The notes: generated by a model not told the origin, from the letters alone. 64,000 nt of DNA from Tamlana sp038148895 (GCA_038148895.1 JBBVGQ010000003.1); one strand, 5' to 3'. Shown: positions 1 to 9,768, numbered from the stretch's first letter. Made by a program: numbers and translations.

Positions 1-1
1 A

Positions 2-445
2 GCTATTTTACTTTCAGTTACCATGGGAGGCGTTTGGGAAAATCTATTTGCAAGTTTGGGGTTTGGTGACGATAGGTTTGCCGCCTATTTGACACAGGAG
101 GCCGATGCCTCAAAGTTCTCGTCAACTGGATTTCGATACGATTTTTTATTGTATGGAGCTGTCCCTCTTATGTTTGGTTACTTTTACATATTTAAAAAAG
201 GCTATAACAATATAGAATATAAACGTATTCTTCATACATACATTGTTGCAAATGGCTTTTGGATTATGGTCATTAGAGCAAACTTTTCAAACCGATTTGC
301 CTATTTATCTTGGTTTCTTATGGCCATAGTTATAGCCTACCCTTTATTTAAAGAAGCTTTAGTAAAAAAACAATTTAAAAAAATAGGTGTTATTATACTG
401 CTATATTACGGATTCACATATGCTATGTATAATGTATATTATTAA
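2..445 (+). CDS. EpsG-like polysaccharide polymerase, C-terminal part (5' end outside window)
   Basis: The reading frame is open from base 2, before the first ATG at 23, so the gene almost certainly begins upstream of the window and only its end is seen. The visible part (about 147 residues) has several hydrophobic stretches separated by short basic loops and ends in a Tyr-rich tail, as in the C-terminal half of EpsG/Wzy-type multi-pass membrane proteins that polymerise surface polysaccharide repeat units. The next two genes are glycosyltransferases on the same strand, which fits an exopolysaccharide or O-antigen cluster. The family assignment is inferred from hydropathy pattern and context; the catalytic part is not visible. 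Confidence 0.55.
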   Translation, partial: AILLSVTMGGVWENLFASLGFGDDRFAAYLTQEADASKFSSTGFRYDFLLYGAVPLMFGYFYIFKKGYNNIEYKRILHTYIVANGFWIMVIRANFSNRFAYLSWFLMAIVIAYPLFKEALVKKQFKKIGVIILLYYGFTYAMYNVYY

Positions 446-466
446 AAATAAAATCTCAAACAAGCC

Positions 467-1480
467 ATGGCCACACATAATATTTCTTTAAGCATAATTG
501 TTCCGGTTTATAATGTAGAACATTACTTAGAAAAATGCATCCTTAGTCTTATTGATCAAGACTTAAACAAAAGCGATTATGAAATTATAGCAGTTAATGA
601 TGGTTCAACAGATAATAGTTTAGCAAAACTCCAAGGATTAAAAGAAGTTTACAACGACAATGTGAATTTAAAAATAATTTCCCAAGAAAATCAAGGACTA
701 AGTGGAGCTCGCAATTCAGGTTTAAAGGTAGCTAACGGAGATTATATTATTTTTGTTGATTCAGATGATATTCTATTACCTAGTACAATTAAAAGCCTTG
801 TTGAAACATCTCAAAAGAATCAGCTTGACATTTTAGAGTTTGGAGCCTCAGGTATTACCGAAACAGGACAAATAACTTTTACCCAAACTGCCTCTTCTAA
901 TGGTAAGGTTTTAAATGGAAAAAGCTATATCGAAAATATTTCTTACATGGGCTCAGCCTGTAACAAAGTTTATAGTTTAAATTTTTTAAATACCCATAAG
1001 CTTAGGTTTATGCCCAGGGTTTATATTGAAGACATAGAATTTAACACACGAGCCGTATATAAATGTGAAAGGATTATGGCTACCGATATGGTGGGCGCTC
1101 ATTTTCTACAAAGGGAGGGCTCTATTACTAGAACCAAAAATTTTAACAAATCGAAAAAAATGATTTATGATATTTTTACTGTTCTAAGTTCTATCAACAA
1201 TTTCGCGTTAACCGAGGTGCCTGAAAACTCAAAGGCTTACATTGTATTAAAAAGAAGGGTTTCATCATTAGTGGCTACGATGCTAAAACGGGTTTTGAAA
1301 GAAACAACGGACTTCAATATCTGCGAGGATATTTTAAATAAGTTAGAGGATTCAAACCTCTACCCTACTAAACACAAACCACTGGATTCATCAAAAGCAC
1401 TTTTTATGTCTTATGCAAATAACAAAGCCCTATTTCGTTTATCCTGTAAGCTCTTTTGTAAATTAAATACAAGAAAATGA
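467..1480 (+). CDS. Glycosyltransferase family 2
   Basis: A GT-A fold glycosyltransferase that transfers a sugar from a nucleotide donor to a growing surface glycan at the inner face of the cytoplasmic membrane. Seen in the sequence: the family 2 start LSIIVPVYNVEHYLEKC (residues 8-24), the nucleotide-binding NDGSTDNS (44-51), and the metal-binding acidic motif VDSDD (97-101). The 337-residue length is usual for capsule GT2 enzymes. The C-terminal third is less conserved and probably decides the acceptor. The gene lies 21 bases after the polymerase fragment, and its last four bases overlap the start of the next glycosyltransferase (ATGA overlap), so the two are translationally coupled. Donor and acceptor cannot be told from sequence. 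Confidence 0.9.
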   Translation: MATHNISLSIIVPVYNVEHYLEKCILSLIDQDLNKSDYEIIAVNDGSTDNSLAKLQGLKEVYNDNVNLKIISQENQGLSGARNSGLKVANGDYIIFVDSDDILLPSTIKSLVETSQKNQLDILEFGASGITETGQITFTQTASSNGKVLNGKSYIENISYMGSACNKVYSLNFLNTHKLRFMPRVYIEDIEFNTRAVYKCERIMATDMVGAHFLQREGSITRTKNFNKSKKMIYDIFTVLSSINNFALTEVPENSKAYIVLKRRVSSLVATMLKRVLKETTDFNICEDILNKLEDSNLYPTKHKPLDSSKALFMSYANNKALFRLSCKLFCKLNTRK

Positions 1481-2334
1481 ACAAAATTGCCATCATTATA
1501 CTAGCTCACCACAACCCCGAGCAACTCAGCATACTCATTAATCACTTAAAAACCGATTTTGATCTATATGTCCAGATAGACAAAAAATCAGACCTTCAAA
1601 TCAATGCTTTGCCTGTAGGCCAAAACATCTTTTACCATAAAGACATTGAAGTATATTGGGGTGATTTTAGTCAGGTCTTGAGCATGTATACAATTTTAAA
1701 AAATGCATATCTTAAAAAAGATTATGATAATTACCTTTATATTAGCGGAGATGACTTCCCAATTAAAACCAACACTTTTATTAAAAACTTTTTTAATAAA
1801 AACAAAAGCAGTATTTTTATGTACGCCAATCCACTACCCATTTCAACATGGGGATTTAACCATGGTTTTGATAGACTAGACCGCTATTGGTTTATGAAAA
1901 TAAAATCTAGAAAATTTGTCAAGGCACTTGCTAGATTTACCTTATATCTACAGCGTTTGTTTTTCATAAAAAACAAAAGATTTCCCCTTAAATATTACGC
2001 CGGATCAAACTGGATTAACCTGACTAGGGAGAGCGTTACTTACATATTTAATTTTATCGAAAAAAACCCAACCTTTTTTAAAAGACTAAAATACTCAAGA
2101 GCTACTGATGAGTTATGGGCTCAGAGCATTTTAATGAATTCTCCTCTAAAGGAAAAAATTGTTAATCATGATTTAAGGTATATTGATTGGAGTAAAGGCC
2201 CAGACTACCCAAGAACTTTGGATTTAACGGATTATGATAACTTACTAGAGAGCGACGCCTTATTCGCTCGAAAAATTAACATTAAAAAAGACAAAGAATT
2301 ATTGTTCAAAATATTAGGCTTGACTTCATTATAA
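1477..2334 (+). CDS. Core-2/I-branching (GT14-like) glycosyltransferase
   Basis: The N-terminus IAIIILAHHNPEQL, then LYVQIDKKSD and the later YISGDDFPI are typical of the GT14 beta-1,6-N-acetylglucosaminyltransferase (core-2/I-branching) family found in bacterial polysaccharide loci. A further family-like block is GSNWINLTRESV at about residues 175-186, followed by the acidic DELWAQSI. There is no membrane segment, so it is cytosolic or peripheral. The start ATG overlaps the end of the GT2 gene. The stop codon lies inside a strong terminator hairpin, so this is the last gene of the plus-strand cluster. The sugar specificity is not proven. Confidence 0.8.
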   Translation: MNKIAIIILAHHNPEQLSILINHLKTDFDLYVQIDKKSDLQINALPVGQNIFYHKDIEVYWGDFSQVLSMYTILKNAYLKKDYDNYLYISGDDFPIKTNTFIKNFFNKNKSSIFMYANPLPISTWGFNHGFDRLDRYWFMKIKSRKFVKALARFTLYLQRLFFIKNKRFPLKYYAGSNWINLTRESVTYIFNFIEKNPTFFKRLKYSRATDELWAQSILMNSPLKEKIVNHDLRYIDWSKGPDYPRTLDLTDYDNLLESDALFARKINIKKDKELLFKILGLTSL

Positions 2335-2377
2335 GATAAAAAAAAACTGCTATTTTAAGCAGTTTTTTTTATCTTAT
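2331..2377. terminator. Bidirectional rho-independent terminator
   Basis: Near-perfect inverted repeat: ATAAGAT, an A-run and CTGCT (2331-2351), a six-base loop, then AGCAG, a T-run and ATCTTAT (2358-2377). The A and T tracts sit on both sides, so it can stop transcription from the GT14 gene (+) and from the beta-helix gene (-). It includes the GT14 stop codon. Confidence 0.85.
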
Positions 2378-2392
2378 AATATTTTTAATTTT

Positions 2393-4267
2393 TTAATTGT
2401 TATTCTCGGTTACTATATTTTCACAATTTACCTGCCTAATTTCTTTGTTAACGGCTAACTGATTGTTACGTATTGTTACATTTTTTGCGTTTTCTAAATA
2501 CAACTCTTTTGGAGAAATGAAAATAGAACTTTCAATAGTCAAATTATCATTAGTGGTTTTTTCATTAAAGCCATAGAAGTAAACTGGTCGATGTTTAACA
2601 TTTATGTTATCGTTTCTTATAATCACATTACTTGTTAATCCTCCAAATGAAAGATACCCATGACTTATTGTACGATCACTCTGCAAATCATTATTACTGA
2701 TTTCGCTGTCATATAGTTCTCTTAAATAAAAGCCCTCTTTAAAATCACGAACTATGTTATCTTTAACTTCAATGTTTTGCCCCAATATACTTATGCCAGT
2801 ATCAAATCCTGTAATTTCATTACCAATAATTTTGTTATTATGAACTCTTTTTACATCTTCAATACCGTTGTATAAAATGCCTATCGGAGTTTTTACCCCT
2901 GTTGATCTTTGAGTGATGGTATTATTTCTGATTGTCGTATTCCAAAACAATAATCCGCCAATTAAGTTATCGCAATCGTTATTTTCAATTAATATGTCAT
3001 TTGCTGTAAAAAGCACAATATCTCCGGCATAATTACCCCTAAAAGTATTACCCCTAACAAAAACATTTTCTACTATTTGATAATCTACATATACACCATT
3101 TTCCATCTCTCTATGTGCCTCCATGTCAATACCAAACTGAGGGGCCACACCAGCAGAGGTATATGTTTTTATTTTACCATTTTCATCTAAAATATTTTCA
3201 CCTCCACCTGCATTTAAAATAGTATTGTTCTCAATGTAAAGATATTCTCCGTCGCCGACCGTGATATTATTTCGTCTAGAACCATCAAGAGTGCAATTTC
3301 TTAAGGTAACATTTTTACAATAGATTGCTGGCGTATACTGCCTATGAGTACCTGAAGCAAAAACAAAAGCGTCGGCTATAGAATTTCTCATAGTAACACC
3401 GTCAACGACAACATCATGGGACCCAGCAATTGATATTAAAGATCCATATTCATGTGAATCTCTATTTATGCCAAATTCATCATTTATTGGTACATAATTA
3501 TGCTCATATCTATCACCTATTATATTTCCACCAGTAATAGTTACATTTTTCTGTTTGAATGCATTCAAGACATTATATTTCGGCCAACTATTTGGTTGTA
3601 CCCTAAGGTAAGTACTTGAACTCATTCTAAGATTAAAATTTGATGGAAGTGAAATACCATCTTTGAATGTTTGGTCATCCAAACTAAAGTTGCCTCCAAC
3701 ACCAACGTAACAATCCATTTTATCGATAGTTATTGTATTGACACCTATCGATGACGCAAAATCTATTATATCTTGAATAATTTCCTTATTCCGTCTTGCT
3801 ACTTCATCAGATACATTGCCTTCTATAATACCCCATCGATTTGGGTCAAAATGAAAAACAGGATCTCTTAATATAGGGCTGGTTCCCGTAGTGGTTAGTG
3901 TTAGATTCAACAGTTGACCATCAATTGTCGTGTTTTCTGAAAAATTAAGGGTTCCATTGATGATATCTCCACCTTCGTACAGAATTGTTACGTCAGAAGG
4001 CAGATTAACCGTAGAGCCTCCTAAATCCAAAATACAGTTTATACTAACCGTATCGCCTGACTTCAAAAAACTCAAATCAAAATCACAAGGCAATGAGGCA
4101 TCTACATCTTCATCCTCATTAATATTATCGACTTCATTTGTTTCAGATGGCTCTTCAATAATTTCGGTTATTAACTCTGTCTCAAAAAGTTCCTCGTTGT
4201 TGCACGACATTAACAACCCTATCGTGCCCATTAGGATAATGATGGTAGGTTTTAAGTTCATTTTCAT
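2393..4267 (-). CDS. Surface lipoprotein with right-handed beta-helix (pectate-lyase-like fold)
   Basis: The N-terminus has a lipoprotein signal with lipobox LLMSC followed by NNEE; acidic residues after the cysteine fit the Bacteroidota surface-export pattern. An acidic linker (about 25-58) precedes a domain of short repeated turns of the type VTLRNCTL, LYIENNTIL, VFVRGNTF and ILIENNDC, which is the signature of right-handed parallel beta-helix proteins (pectate lyases, epimerases, polysaccharide lyases). No T9SS sorting domain is present. It is closely related along almost its full length to the protein at 7577-9499. A role in binding, cutting or epimerising a polysaccharide, perhaps the cell's own glycan made by the neighbouring cluster, is inference. 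The start may be the ATG at 4267 or at 4261. Confidence 0.75.
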   Translation of the reverse strand: MKMNLKPTIIILMGTIGLLMSCNNEELFETELITEIIEEPSETNEVDNINEDEDVDASLPCDFDLSFLKSGDTVSINCILDLGGSTVNLPSDVTILYEGGDIINGTLNFSENTTIDGQLLNLTLTTTGTSPILRDPVFHFDPNRWGIIEGNVSDEVARRNKEIIQDIIDFASSIGVNTITIDKMDCYVGVGGNFSLDDQTFKDGISLPSNFNLRMSSSTYLRVQPNSWPKYNVLNAFKQKNVTITGGNIIGDRYEHNYVPINDEFGINRDSHEYGSLISIAGSHDVVVDGVTMRNSIADAFVFASGTHRQYTPAIYCKNVTLRNCTLDGSRRNNITVGDGEYLYIENNTILNAGGGENILDENGKIKTYTSAGVAPQFGIDMEAHREMENGVYVDYQIVENVFVRGNTFRGNYAGDIVLFTANDILIENNDCDNLIGGLLFWNTTIRNNTITQRSTGVKTPIGILYNGIEDVKRVHNNKIIGNEITGFDTGISILGQNIEVKDNIVRDFKEGFYLRELYDSEISNNDLQSDRTISHGYLSFGGLTSNVIIRNDNINVKHRPVYFYGFNEKTTNDNLTIESSIFISPKELYLENAKNVTIRNNQLAVNKEIRQVNCENIVTENNN

Positions 4268-4414
4268 AAGTTTAAGTTTTTTGGGGTATTTATTGTTGGG
4301 GCAATATTAAATAATTACGACGGAGGAATCATTGCTATTTTGTTTTTTTCGACTAAAAACATTGAATTAAAAAAATATTATCGATTAAGTGCGTTTTTTT
4401 TCGTTAAAATGACA

Positions 4415-7400
4415 TTATTTAACGATAATCTTTTCGATGTTAACCCCTAGATTGGTTTTAACTTCCAAGAGATAAAAGCCCTTTAACATTTGACTAACAT
4501 CAATTAATTTTTGATTTGAACTAAATAAAAGTTTACCTGTCATATCGTAAAAATTGACTTGAGTTAAAACCGTATCATCATTTAAAATTATATTCAAAAT
4601 ATTTCTTACAGGATTAGGAAAAATACGATAACCTGTTTTATCTGTTTGTTTAACGCCTAATATAGCTTTTGATGTGGCAACCCTGTTTTGAACTAAATCA
4701 CAATTTTCACTGAAACCAGTTTGTGCGTCTTTGTTAGTCCAGTTGATTTCACTGTAAAGAGCGTTATCAACTTCAATACAGGTGAGATTAGGGTTGTTCG
4801 CAACTCGAAAGTTCGTTATTTTCAGATTGTTGCCGTTTTTAACGTTTAAGCTCTCAAGATTGTTGTTTGAGCAGCTTATTGTAGTCAGCGCCACATTATT
4901 GCTTAAATCTAAACTGGTCAAGTTGTTCAAGTAACAAGAAAGTACTTGAAGCGACAGGTTATTACTTAAATCTAAGCTTGTTAGCCTGTTGTAAACACAG
5001 TTTAAGGTTGTTAAAGACGTAAAGCCCTCTATCCCAGTTAAGTCCGTAATCCCTTTGTTGTAAAGGTTTAAACTTGTAGCAGCACTAATGTTGCTGGTTG
5101 CAACATAATCATCCAACACATCATCGTACCCTAGATCTATTAAAGCCTGTTCAAAGTTATCGTCGGGCACATAGGTTTGAGCCACAGGTACTGGGGCACT
5201 GCAATCTTCGCTGAAACCAGTTTGTACATCTTTGTTGGTCCAATTGCTTTCACTGTAAAGAGCGTTGTCAACTTCAATACAGGTCAAATTGGGGTTGTTC
5301 GCAACTCGAAAGTTCGTTATTTTCAGATTGTTGCCGTTTTTAACGGTTAAGCTCTCAAGATTGTTGTTTGAGCAGCTTATTGTAGTCAGCGCTACATTAT
5401 TGCTTAAATCTAAACTGGTCAAGTTGTTCAAGTAACAAGAAAGTACTTGAAGCGACAGGTTATTACTTAAATCTAAGCTCGTTAGCCTGTTGTAAACACA
5501 GTTTAAGGTTGTTAAAGACGTAAAGCCCTCTATCCCCGTTAAGTCCGTAATCCCTTTGTTGTAAAGGTTTAAACTTGTAGCAGCACTAATGTTGCTGGTT
5601 GCAACATAATCATCCAACACATCATCGTACCCTAGATCTATTAAAGCCTGTTCAAAGTTATCGTCGGGCACATAGGTCTGTGCTATAGGTGCTGGGGCGC
5701 TACAATCTTCGCTGAAACCAGCCTGCGCATCTTTGTTGGTCCAGTTGCTTTCACTATAAAGAGCGTTGTCAACTTCAATACAGGTCAAATTGGGGTTATT
5801 GCCAACTCGAAAGTTCGTTATTTCGAGGTTATTACCGTTCTTAACGTTCAAGCTCTCAAGATAGTTGTAAGTACAGCTTATTGAGGTAAGCGCCACATTA
5901 TTACTTAAATCCAAAGATGTTAAGTTGTTCAAATTACAAGAAAGCACCTGAAGTAACTGATTATTACTTAAATCTAAGCTGTTCAAGGTGTTTAAATTAC
6001 AAGAAAGCTCTTGAAGCACCAAATTATTGCTTAAATCCAAACTAGCAATATTGTTATCAAGACAATATAAATAATTAAGTTTTGTGTTATTGCTTACATC
6101 CAAGTTGTTCAATCTGTTAGTACTACAATTTAAACTCTCCAAACCTATAAAATCCTCTATACCTGTCAAATCAGAAATACCCCTGTTAGATACATCTAAA
6201 GTTGTAATGCCAGTTAAATCATTTGTTGCCACATAATCATCCAGTACATCATCATACCCTAAGTCTATAAGCGCCTGTTCAAAATTGTCGTCAGGCACAT
6301 AGGTTTGAGCCACAGGTACTGGGGCACTGCAATCTTCGCTGAAACCAGTTTGTACATCTTTGTTGGTCCAATTGCTTTCACTGTAAAGAGCGTTGTCAAC
6401 CTCTATACAGGTGAGATTGGGGTTGTTCACAACTCGAAAGTTCGTTATTTTCAGATTGTTGCCGTTTTTAACGTTTAAGCTCTCAAGATTATTGTTTGCG
6501 CAACTTATTGTAGTCAGCGCCACATTATTGCTTAAATCTAAACTGGTCAAGTTGTTCAAGTAACAAGAAAGTACTTGAAGCGACAGGTTATTACTTAAAT
6601 CTAAGCTCGTTAGCCTGTTGTAAACACAGTTTAAGGTTGTTAAAGACGTAAAGCCCTCTATCCCAGTTAAGTCCGTAATCCCTTTGTTGTAAAGGTTTAA
6701 ACTTGTAGCAGCACTAATGTTGCTGGTTGCAACATAATCATCCAACACATCATCGTACCCTAGATCTATTAAAGCCTGTTCAAAGTTATCGTCGGGCACA
6801 TAGGTAAGTTCGATTTCCACTGGAACTCCATCGCAGTTTGAACTAAAACTGGTCCCTGCGTCTATTTTATTCCAATTCGATTGACTATACTGTATATTGT
6901 CAACCTGAACACAAGTAAGACCTGGGTTACTAATGGCACTAAAGTTCACAATGTTTGAATTATTGCCGTTTTTTATATTTAAACTATTTAAATTATTGTA
7001 GTCAACATATAAAACTGTCAAATCCATATTATTGGATAAATCCAGACTAGTCACATAATTAAAACCACAATCTATAGATGTTAGCCTATTATTATCACTT
7101 AAATCAATACCTTTTAATTGGTTAAATGCACAAGATAAAACTTTTAACGCTGAATTCTTACTCAAATCAAGAACTTCCAAATTATTAAAGGAACAGTTCA
7201 AATTCAATAAATTAATAAATCCTTCTATACCCGTTAAATCAGAAATACCTTTATTATATAAATTCAAACTTGTAATCCCACCAATATTATTGGTAGACAC
7301 ATAATCATCCAGTACATTGTCATACCCTAAGTCGATGAGTGCCTGTTCAAAATTATTATCTGGCACGTAGATTTGTTGAGAAAAGAGAAAACCACTTATT

Positions 7401-7474
7401 AGAAATGACAACAGAAAGTTACAATAACGCAATTCTGTTTTTTTGTTGCTTATTTTATTTAAAAAGATTTTCAT
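4415..7474 (-). CDS. T9SS-exported leucine-rich-repeat surface protein with five large repeats
   Basis: A 1019-residue secreted protein with an N-terminal hydrophobic signal (FLLSFLISGFLFS, about residues 22-34). Five large repeats follow, each opening with YVPD-D/N-NFEQALIDLGYD and continuing with leucine-rich repeats of the LTSLDLSNN-x-x-L-x-x-L-x-C type: unit 1 about 36-224, unit 2 225-391, unit 3 392-600 (two or three extra LRRs), unit 4 601-767, unit 5 768-934. The last about 85 residues end in the T9SS type A sorting pattern (FPNPVRNIL, then VNFYDMTGKLL, then GFYLLEVKT). So it is exported through the outer membrane and anchored or released. LRR arrays of this type are usually adhesive, as in internalin-like and BspA-like proteins. 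Units 2, 4 and 5 are almost identical even at DNA level. Confidence 0.85.
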   Translation of the reverse strand: MKIFLNKISNKKTELRYCNFLLSFLISGFLFSQQIYVPDNNFEQALIDLGYDNVLDDYVSTNNIGGITSLNLYNKGISDLTGIEGFINLLNLNCSFNNLEVLDLSKNSALKVLSCAFNQLKGIDLSDNNRLTSIDCGFNYVTSLDLSNNMDLTVLYVDYNNLNSLNIKNGNNSNIVNFSAISNPGLTCVQVDNIQYSQSNWNKIDAGTSFSSNCDGVPVEIELTYVPDDNFEQALIDLGYDDVLDDYVATSNISAATSLNLYNKGITDLTGIEGFTSLTTLNCVYNRLTSLDLSNNLSLQVLSCYLNNLTSLDLSNNVALTTISCANNNLESLNVKNGNNLKITNFRVVNNPNLTCIEVDNALYSESNWTNKDVQTGFSEDCSAPVPVAQTYVPDDNFEQALIDLGYDDVLDDYVATNDLTGITTLDVSNRGISDLTGIEDFIGLESLNCSTNRLNNLDVSNNTKLNYLYCLDNNIASLDLSNNLVLQELSCNLNTLNSLDLSNNQLLQVLSCNLNNLTSLDLSNNVALTSISCTYNYLESLNVKNGNNLEITNFRVGNNPNLTCIEVDNALYSESNWTNKDAQAGFSEDCSAPAPIAQTYVPDDNFEQALIDLGYDDVLDDYVATSNISAATSLNLYNKGITDLTGIEGFTSLTTLNCVYNRLTSLDLSNNLSLQVLSCYLNNLTSLDLSNNVALTTISCSNNNLESLTVKNGNNLKITNFRVANNPNLTCIEVDNALYSESNWTNKDVQTGFSEDCSAPVPVAQTYVPDDNFEQALIDLGYDDVLDDYVATSNISAATSLNLYNKGITDLTGIEGFTSLTTLNCVYNRLTSLDLSNNLSLQVLSCYLNNLTSLDLSNNVALTTISCSNNNLESLNVKNGNNLKITNFRVANNPNLTCIEVDNALYSEINWTNKDAQTGFSENCDLVQNRVATSKAILGVKQTDKTGYRIFPNPVRNILNIILNDDTVLTQVNFYDMTGKLLFSSNQKLIDVSQMLKGFYLLEVKTNLGVNIEKIIVK
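4673..6802 (-). repeat. Near-identical large tandem coding repeats (units 2-5 of the LRR gene)
   Basis: Unit borders read from the conserved YVPDD codons: 6802-6302 (501 bp), 6301-5675 (627 bp, with extra leucine-rich repeats), 5674-5174 (501 bp) and 5173 to about 4673 (about 501 bp). The first, third and fourth blocks are nearly base-for-base identical, including silent positions, which points to recent duplication or gene conversion. Unit 1 (7369-6803) is clearly more diverged. Confidence 0.9.
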
Positions 7475-7576
7475 TATATAATTGATTTGAGAAAAGTAAA
7501 ATTGCTAAAGTAATTTGTGAATGCTATTTATTAAAATCCAATAACCTTATTATAAAAGTTCAAAATAAAAGCAGGG

Positions 7577-9499
7577 TTAAATATTGTTCTCAACGACTAT
7601 ATTAACACAATTAACCTGTTTTATTTGTTTATTTACAGTAAGCACATTATTCCTAATAGTTACATTATTGGTAAGATCCAAATAAAGCTCTTTGGGAGAT
7701 GTAAATTCACAACCATCAATGGTTAAACTATCATCAGCAGATTTTTTATTGAAGTTGAACAAATATAAAGGACGATGTTGAACATTTATTTTATCGTTTA
7801 TAATCAAAACATTACTTGTGGAACCACTGAACGACAGGTAACCATAGCTAATTGCCCTATCACTTTGGTAATCGTTGTTACTAATTTCACTATCGTATAA
7901 TTCCCTGATGTAAACAGCCTCCTTAAAGTCTCGAATTGTGTTATCTTTTATTTCAATATATTGACCTAATGTACTTATACCTGTATCAAAACCAGAAATT
8001 TGATTTCCAATTATTTTATTATTGTGAACTCTGGTTACACCAGAAATTCCATTATTTAGAATGCCTATAGACGTTTTTACACCCGTTGGTCTTTGCTTTA
8101 GAATATTGTTTCGAATTGTTGTATTCCAAAATAAAGAGCCTCCAATCAAGTTATCGCAATCATTGTTTTCAACTAAGACATCATTAGCCGTAAAAAGCAC
8201 AATATCCCCCGTATAATTTCCCCTCAATGTATTCCCTCTAACAAAAACATGTTCAATAATTTGATAACTCACATACTCACCATTCACGACTTCTCGATGA
8301 GCTTCCATATCTATACCTAACTGTGGTGCCACACCAGCCGAAGTATAGGTTTTTATTTTTCCATTTTCATCCAATATATTTTCGCCTCCACCCGCATTGG
8401 TAATCGTGCAATTTTCGATATACAAATACTCTCCGTCACCAATAGTAATGTTATTTCGCCTAGAATTATCAATAACGCAATTCCTTACAGTTACATTCTT
8501 GCAAAATACTGGTGGATTATATTGTCTATGTGTTCCAGAAGCAAAAATAAAACCATCACCCGAAGAGTCTTTCATTGTAACGCCATCTACAATAACATTA
8601 TGCGAACCGGCGGCAACGACTAAAGACCCCCATTCGTGAGAATCTCTACTTAGCCCAAATCCATCAGATATTGGGGAATAATCATGCGTGTAGCGATCTC
8701 CAATAATGTTTCCACCCTTTATTTCTACATTTTCTTTTTTAAATACATTAATTACATTGTATCTAGGCCATTTGTTAGGCTGAACCCGTATAAACGTATT
8801 TGAGGTCATTTCTAATTTAAAATTCGATGGTAGTGAAATGCCATTATCTAACGTATACTCGTCCAGAATAAAATTTCCGCCGACAGCTACATAACAATCC
8901 ATCTTATCAATTACAACGGTAGTAACACCATAGCCGACTACCCTATCGATAAAATTTTGGATAATTTCTTTATTCCTTTCAGCTACCTCATCAGAAACTA
9001 CACCTTCAACAATACCCCAGCGTTTTGGGTCAAATTCAAAAATTTGGCTACTTAAAATAGGGGCCGAACCTTCTATCTTTAAGGTTTTATTTAACAACCC
9101 TCCGGGTATAATGGTATTTCTGGAAAAATTAATTGTGCCATTGACAATTTTACACTTATCACCAGTAATTGTGACATCTGGAGGTAAACTAAAAGCTCCT
9201 CCACCAAGGTCTATGTTACTATTTAACAATACCCGGTCTCCAGGCTGAACAGCCATTAAATCATACAGATTACTTATCAGAACATCATAACAGGATTCTT
9301 TCCGGCTCTCATTGATTTCTTTTGAATCAGCCATTGTTAAAGCCCTCAAACCACCATTAGAAATAACTAAAAAAAACACGAAAACAAGAATAGATTCTCT
9401 AATCGGAAAAGAATATTGGCTTGCCCTAGCTAAAATGTTTTTGTGGGTTAAATCAATAAATTTAATTATTATGTCTATTAAATATTTTTTCTTTTTCAT
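7577..9499 (-). CDS. Secreted beta-helix (pectate-lyase-like) protein, paralogue of 2393-4267
   Basis: Same architecture as the lipoprotein at 2393-4267: after a variable N-terminus the two share long stretches such as RWGI-x-EG-x-VSDEVA, TIDKMDCYV, FASGTHRQY, ENILDENGKIKTYTSAGVA and GIDMEAHRE, followed by beta-helix turns (VFVRGNTLRG, VLVENNDC). It lacks a lipobox; a hydrophobic segment (ILVFVFFLVISNGG) at about residues 37-50 may be an internal signal anchor or a long signal peptide. The ATG at 9499 is chosen over a TTG 30 bases upstream. The pair flanks the LRR gene, which suggests duplication around it or one locus with a common surface role. A lyase or epimerase activity is plausible but no catalytic residues were assigned. 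Confidence 0.7.
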   Translation of the reverse strand: MKKKKYLIDIIIKFIDLTHKNILARASQYSFPIRESILVFVFFLVISNGGLRALTMADSKEINESRKESCYDVLISNLYDLMAVQPGDRVLLNSNIDLGGGAFSLPPDVTITGDKCKIVNGTINFSRNTIIPGGLLNKTLKIEGSAPILSSQIFEFDPKRWGIVEGVVSDEVAERNKEIIQNFIDRVVGYGVTTVVIDKMDCYVAVGGNFILDEYTLDNGISLPSNFKLEMTSNTFIRVQPNKWPRYNVINVFKKENVEIKGGNIIGDRYTHDYSPISDGFGLSRDSHEWGSLVVAAGSHNVIVDGVTMKDSSGDGFIFASGTHRQYNPPVFCKNVTVRNCVIDNSRRNNITIGDGEYLYIENCTITNAGGGENILDENGKIKTYTSAGVAPQLGIDMEAHREVVNGEYVSYQIIEHVFVRGNTLRGNYTGDIVLFTANDVLVENNDCDNLIGGSLFWNTTIRNNILKQRPTGVKTSIGILNNGISGVTRVHNNKIIGNQISGFDTGISTLGQYIEIKDNTIRDFKEAVYIRELYDSEISNNDYQSDRAISYGYLSFSGSTSNVLIINDKINVQHRPLYLFNFNKKSADDSLTIDGCEFTSPKELYLDLTNNVTIRNNVLTVNKQIKQVNCVNIVVENNI

Positions 9500-9614
9500 A
9501 GTTGTAATGATGATAAAAAAACAGAACAATTTCTTGATTATAAAAGTGAAAATTTAGAATTTTACCCTATTTACGTTTAAAAAATTAATTTGGATGCTTT
9601 ATTTTTTTCGATTG

Positions 9615-9622
9615 CAAATATA
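9615..9622 (-). promoter_or_regulatory. Bacteroidota -7 element (TATATTTG) for the beta-helix gene
   Basis: On the minus strand this reads TATATTTG, matching TAnnTTTG. It lies 116 bases upstream of the ATG at 9499. No TTG at the expected -33 distance was found, so it is tentative. Confidence 0.35.
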
Positions 9623-9760
9623 ATCAAACACTTTACCAATCTAACTAACTGTTAACAAAGTGTTTATAACTTTATTTATTGATTAAAATAGATAAGAAAA
9701 CACTTGTTTAAATTACTAAAAAGTAAATAAATTTGTACATCATTTAATGTAATACATTTA

Positions 9761-9768
9761 TATCTTTG
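9761..9768 (+). promoter_or_regulatory. Bacteroidota -7 element (TATCTTTG) for the GT4 gene
   Basis: Exact TAnnTTTG match 38 bases before the ATG at 9806. A TTG lies 25 bases upstream of it (9733-9735), slightly far for the -33 element. Confidence 0.5.

Noticed and set aside
3930..4310. 126-codon plus-strand frame inside the beta-helix lipoprotein gene
   Set aside because: It is a shadow of the minus-strand gene with no signal, motif or promoter; the minus frame has a lipobox and clear repeats.
4415..7474. Repeats here looked like a CRISPR or satellite array
   Set aside because: Units are about 500 bp, lie in one reading frame and encode LRRs; there are no short repeats with spacers.
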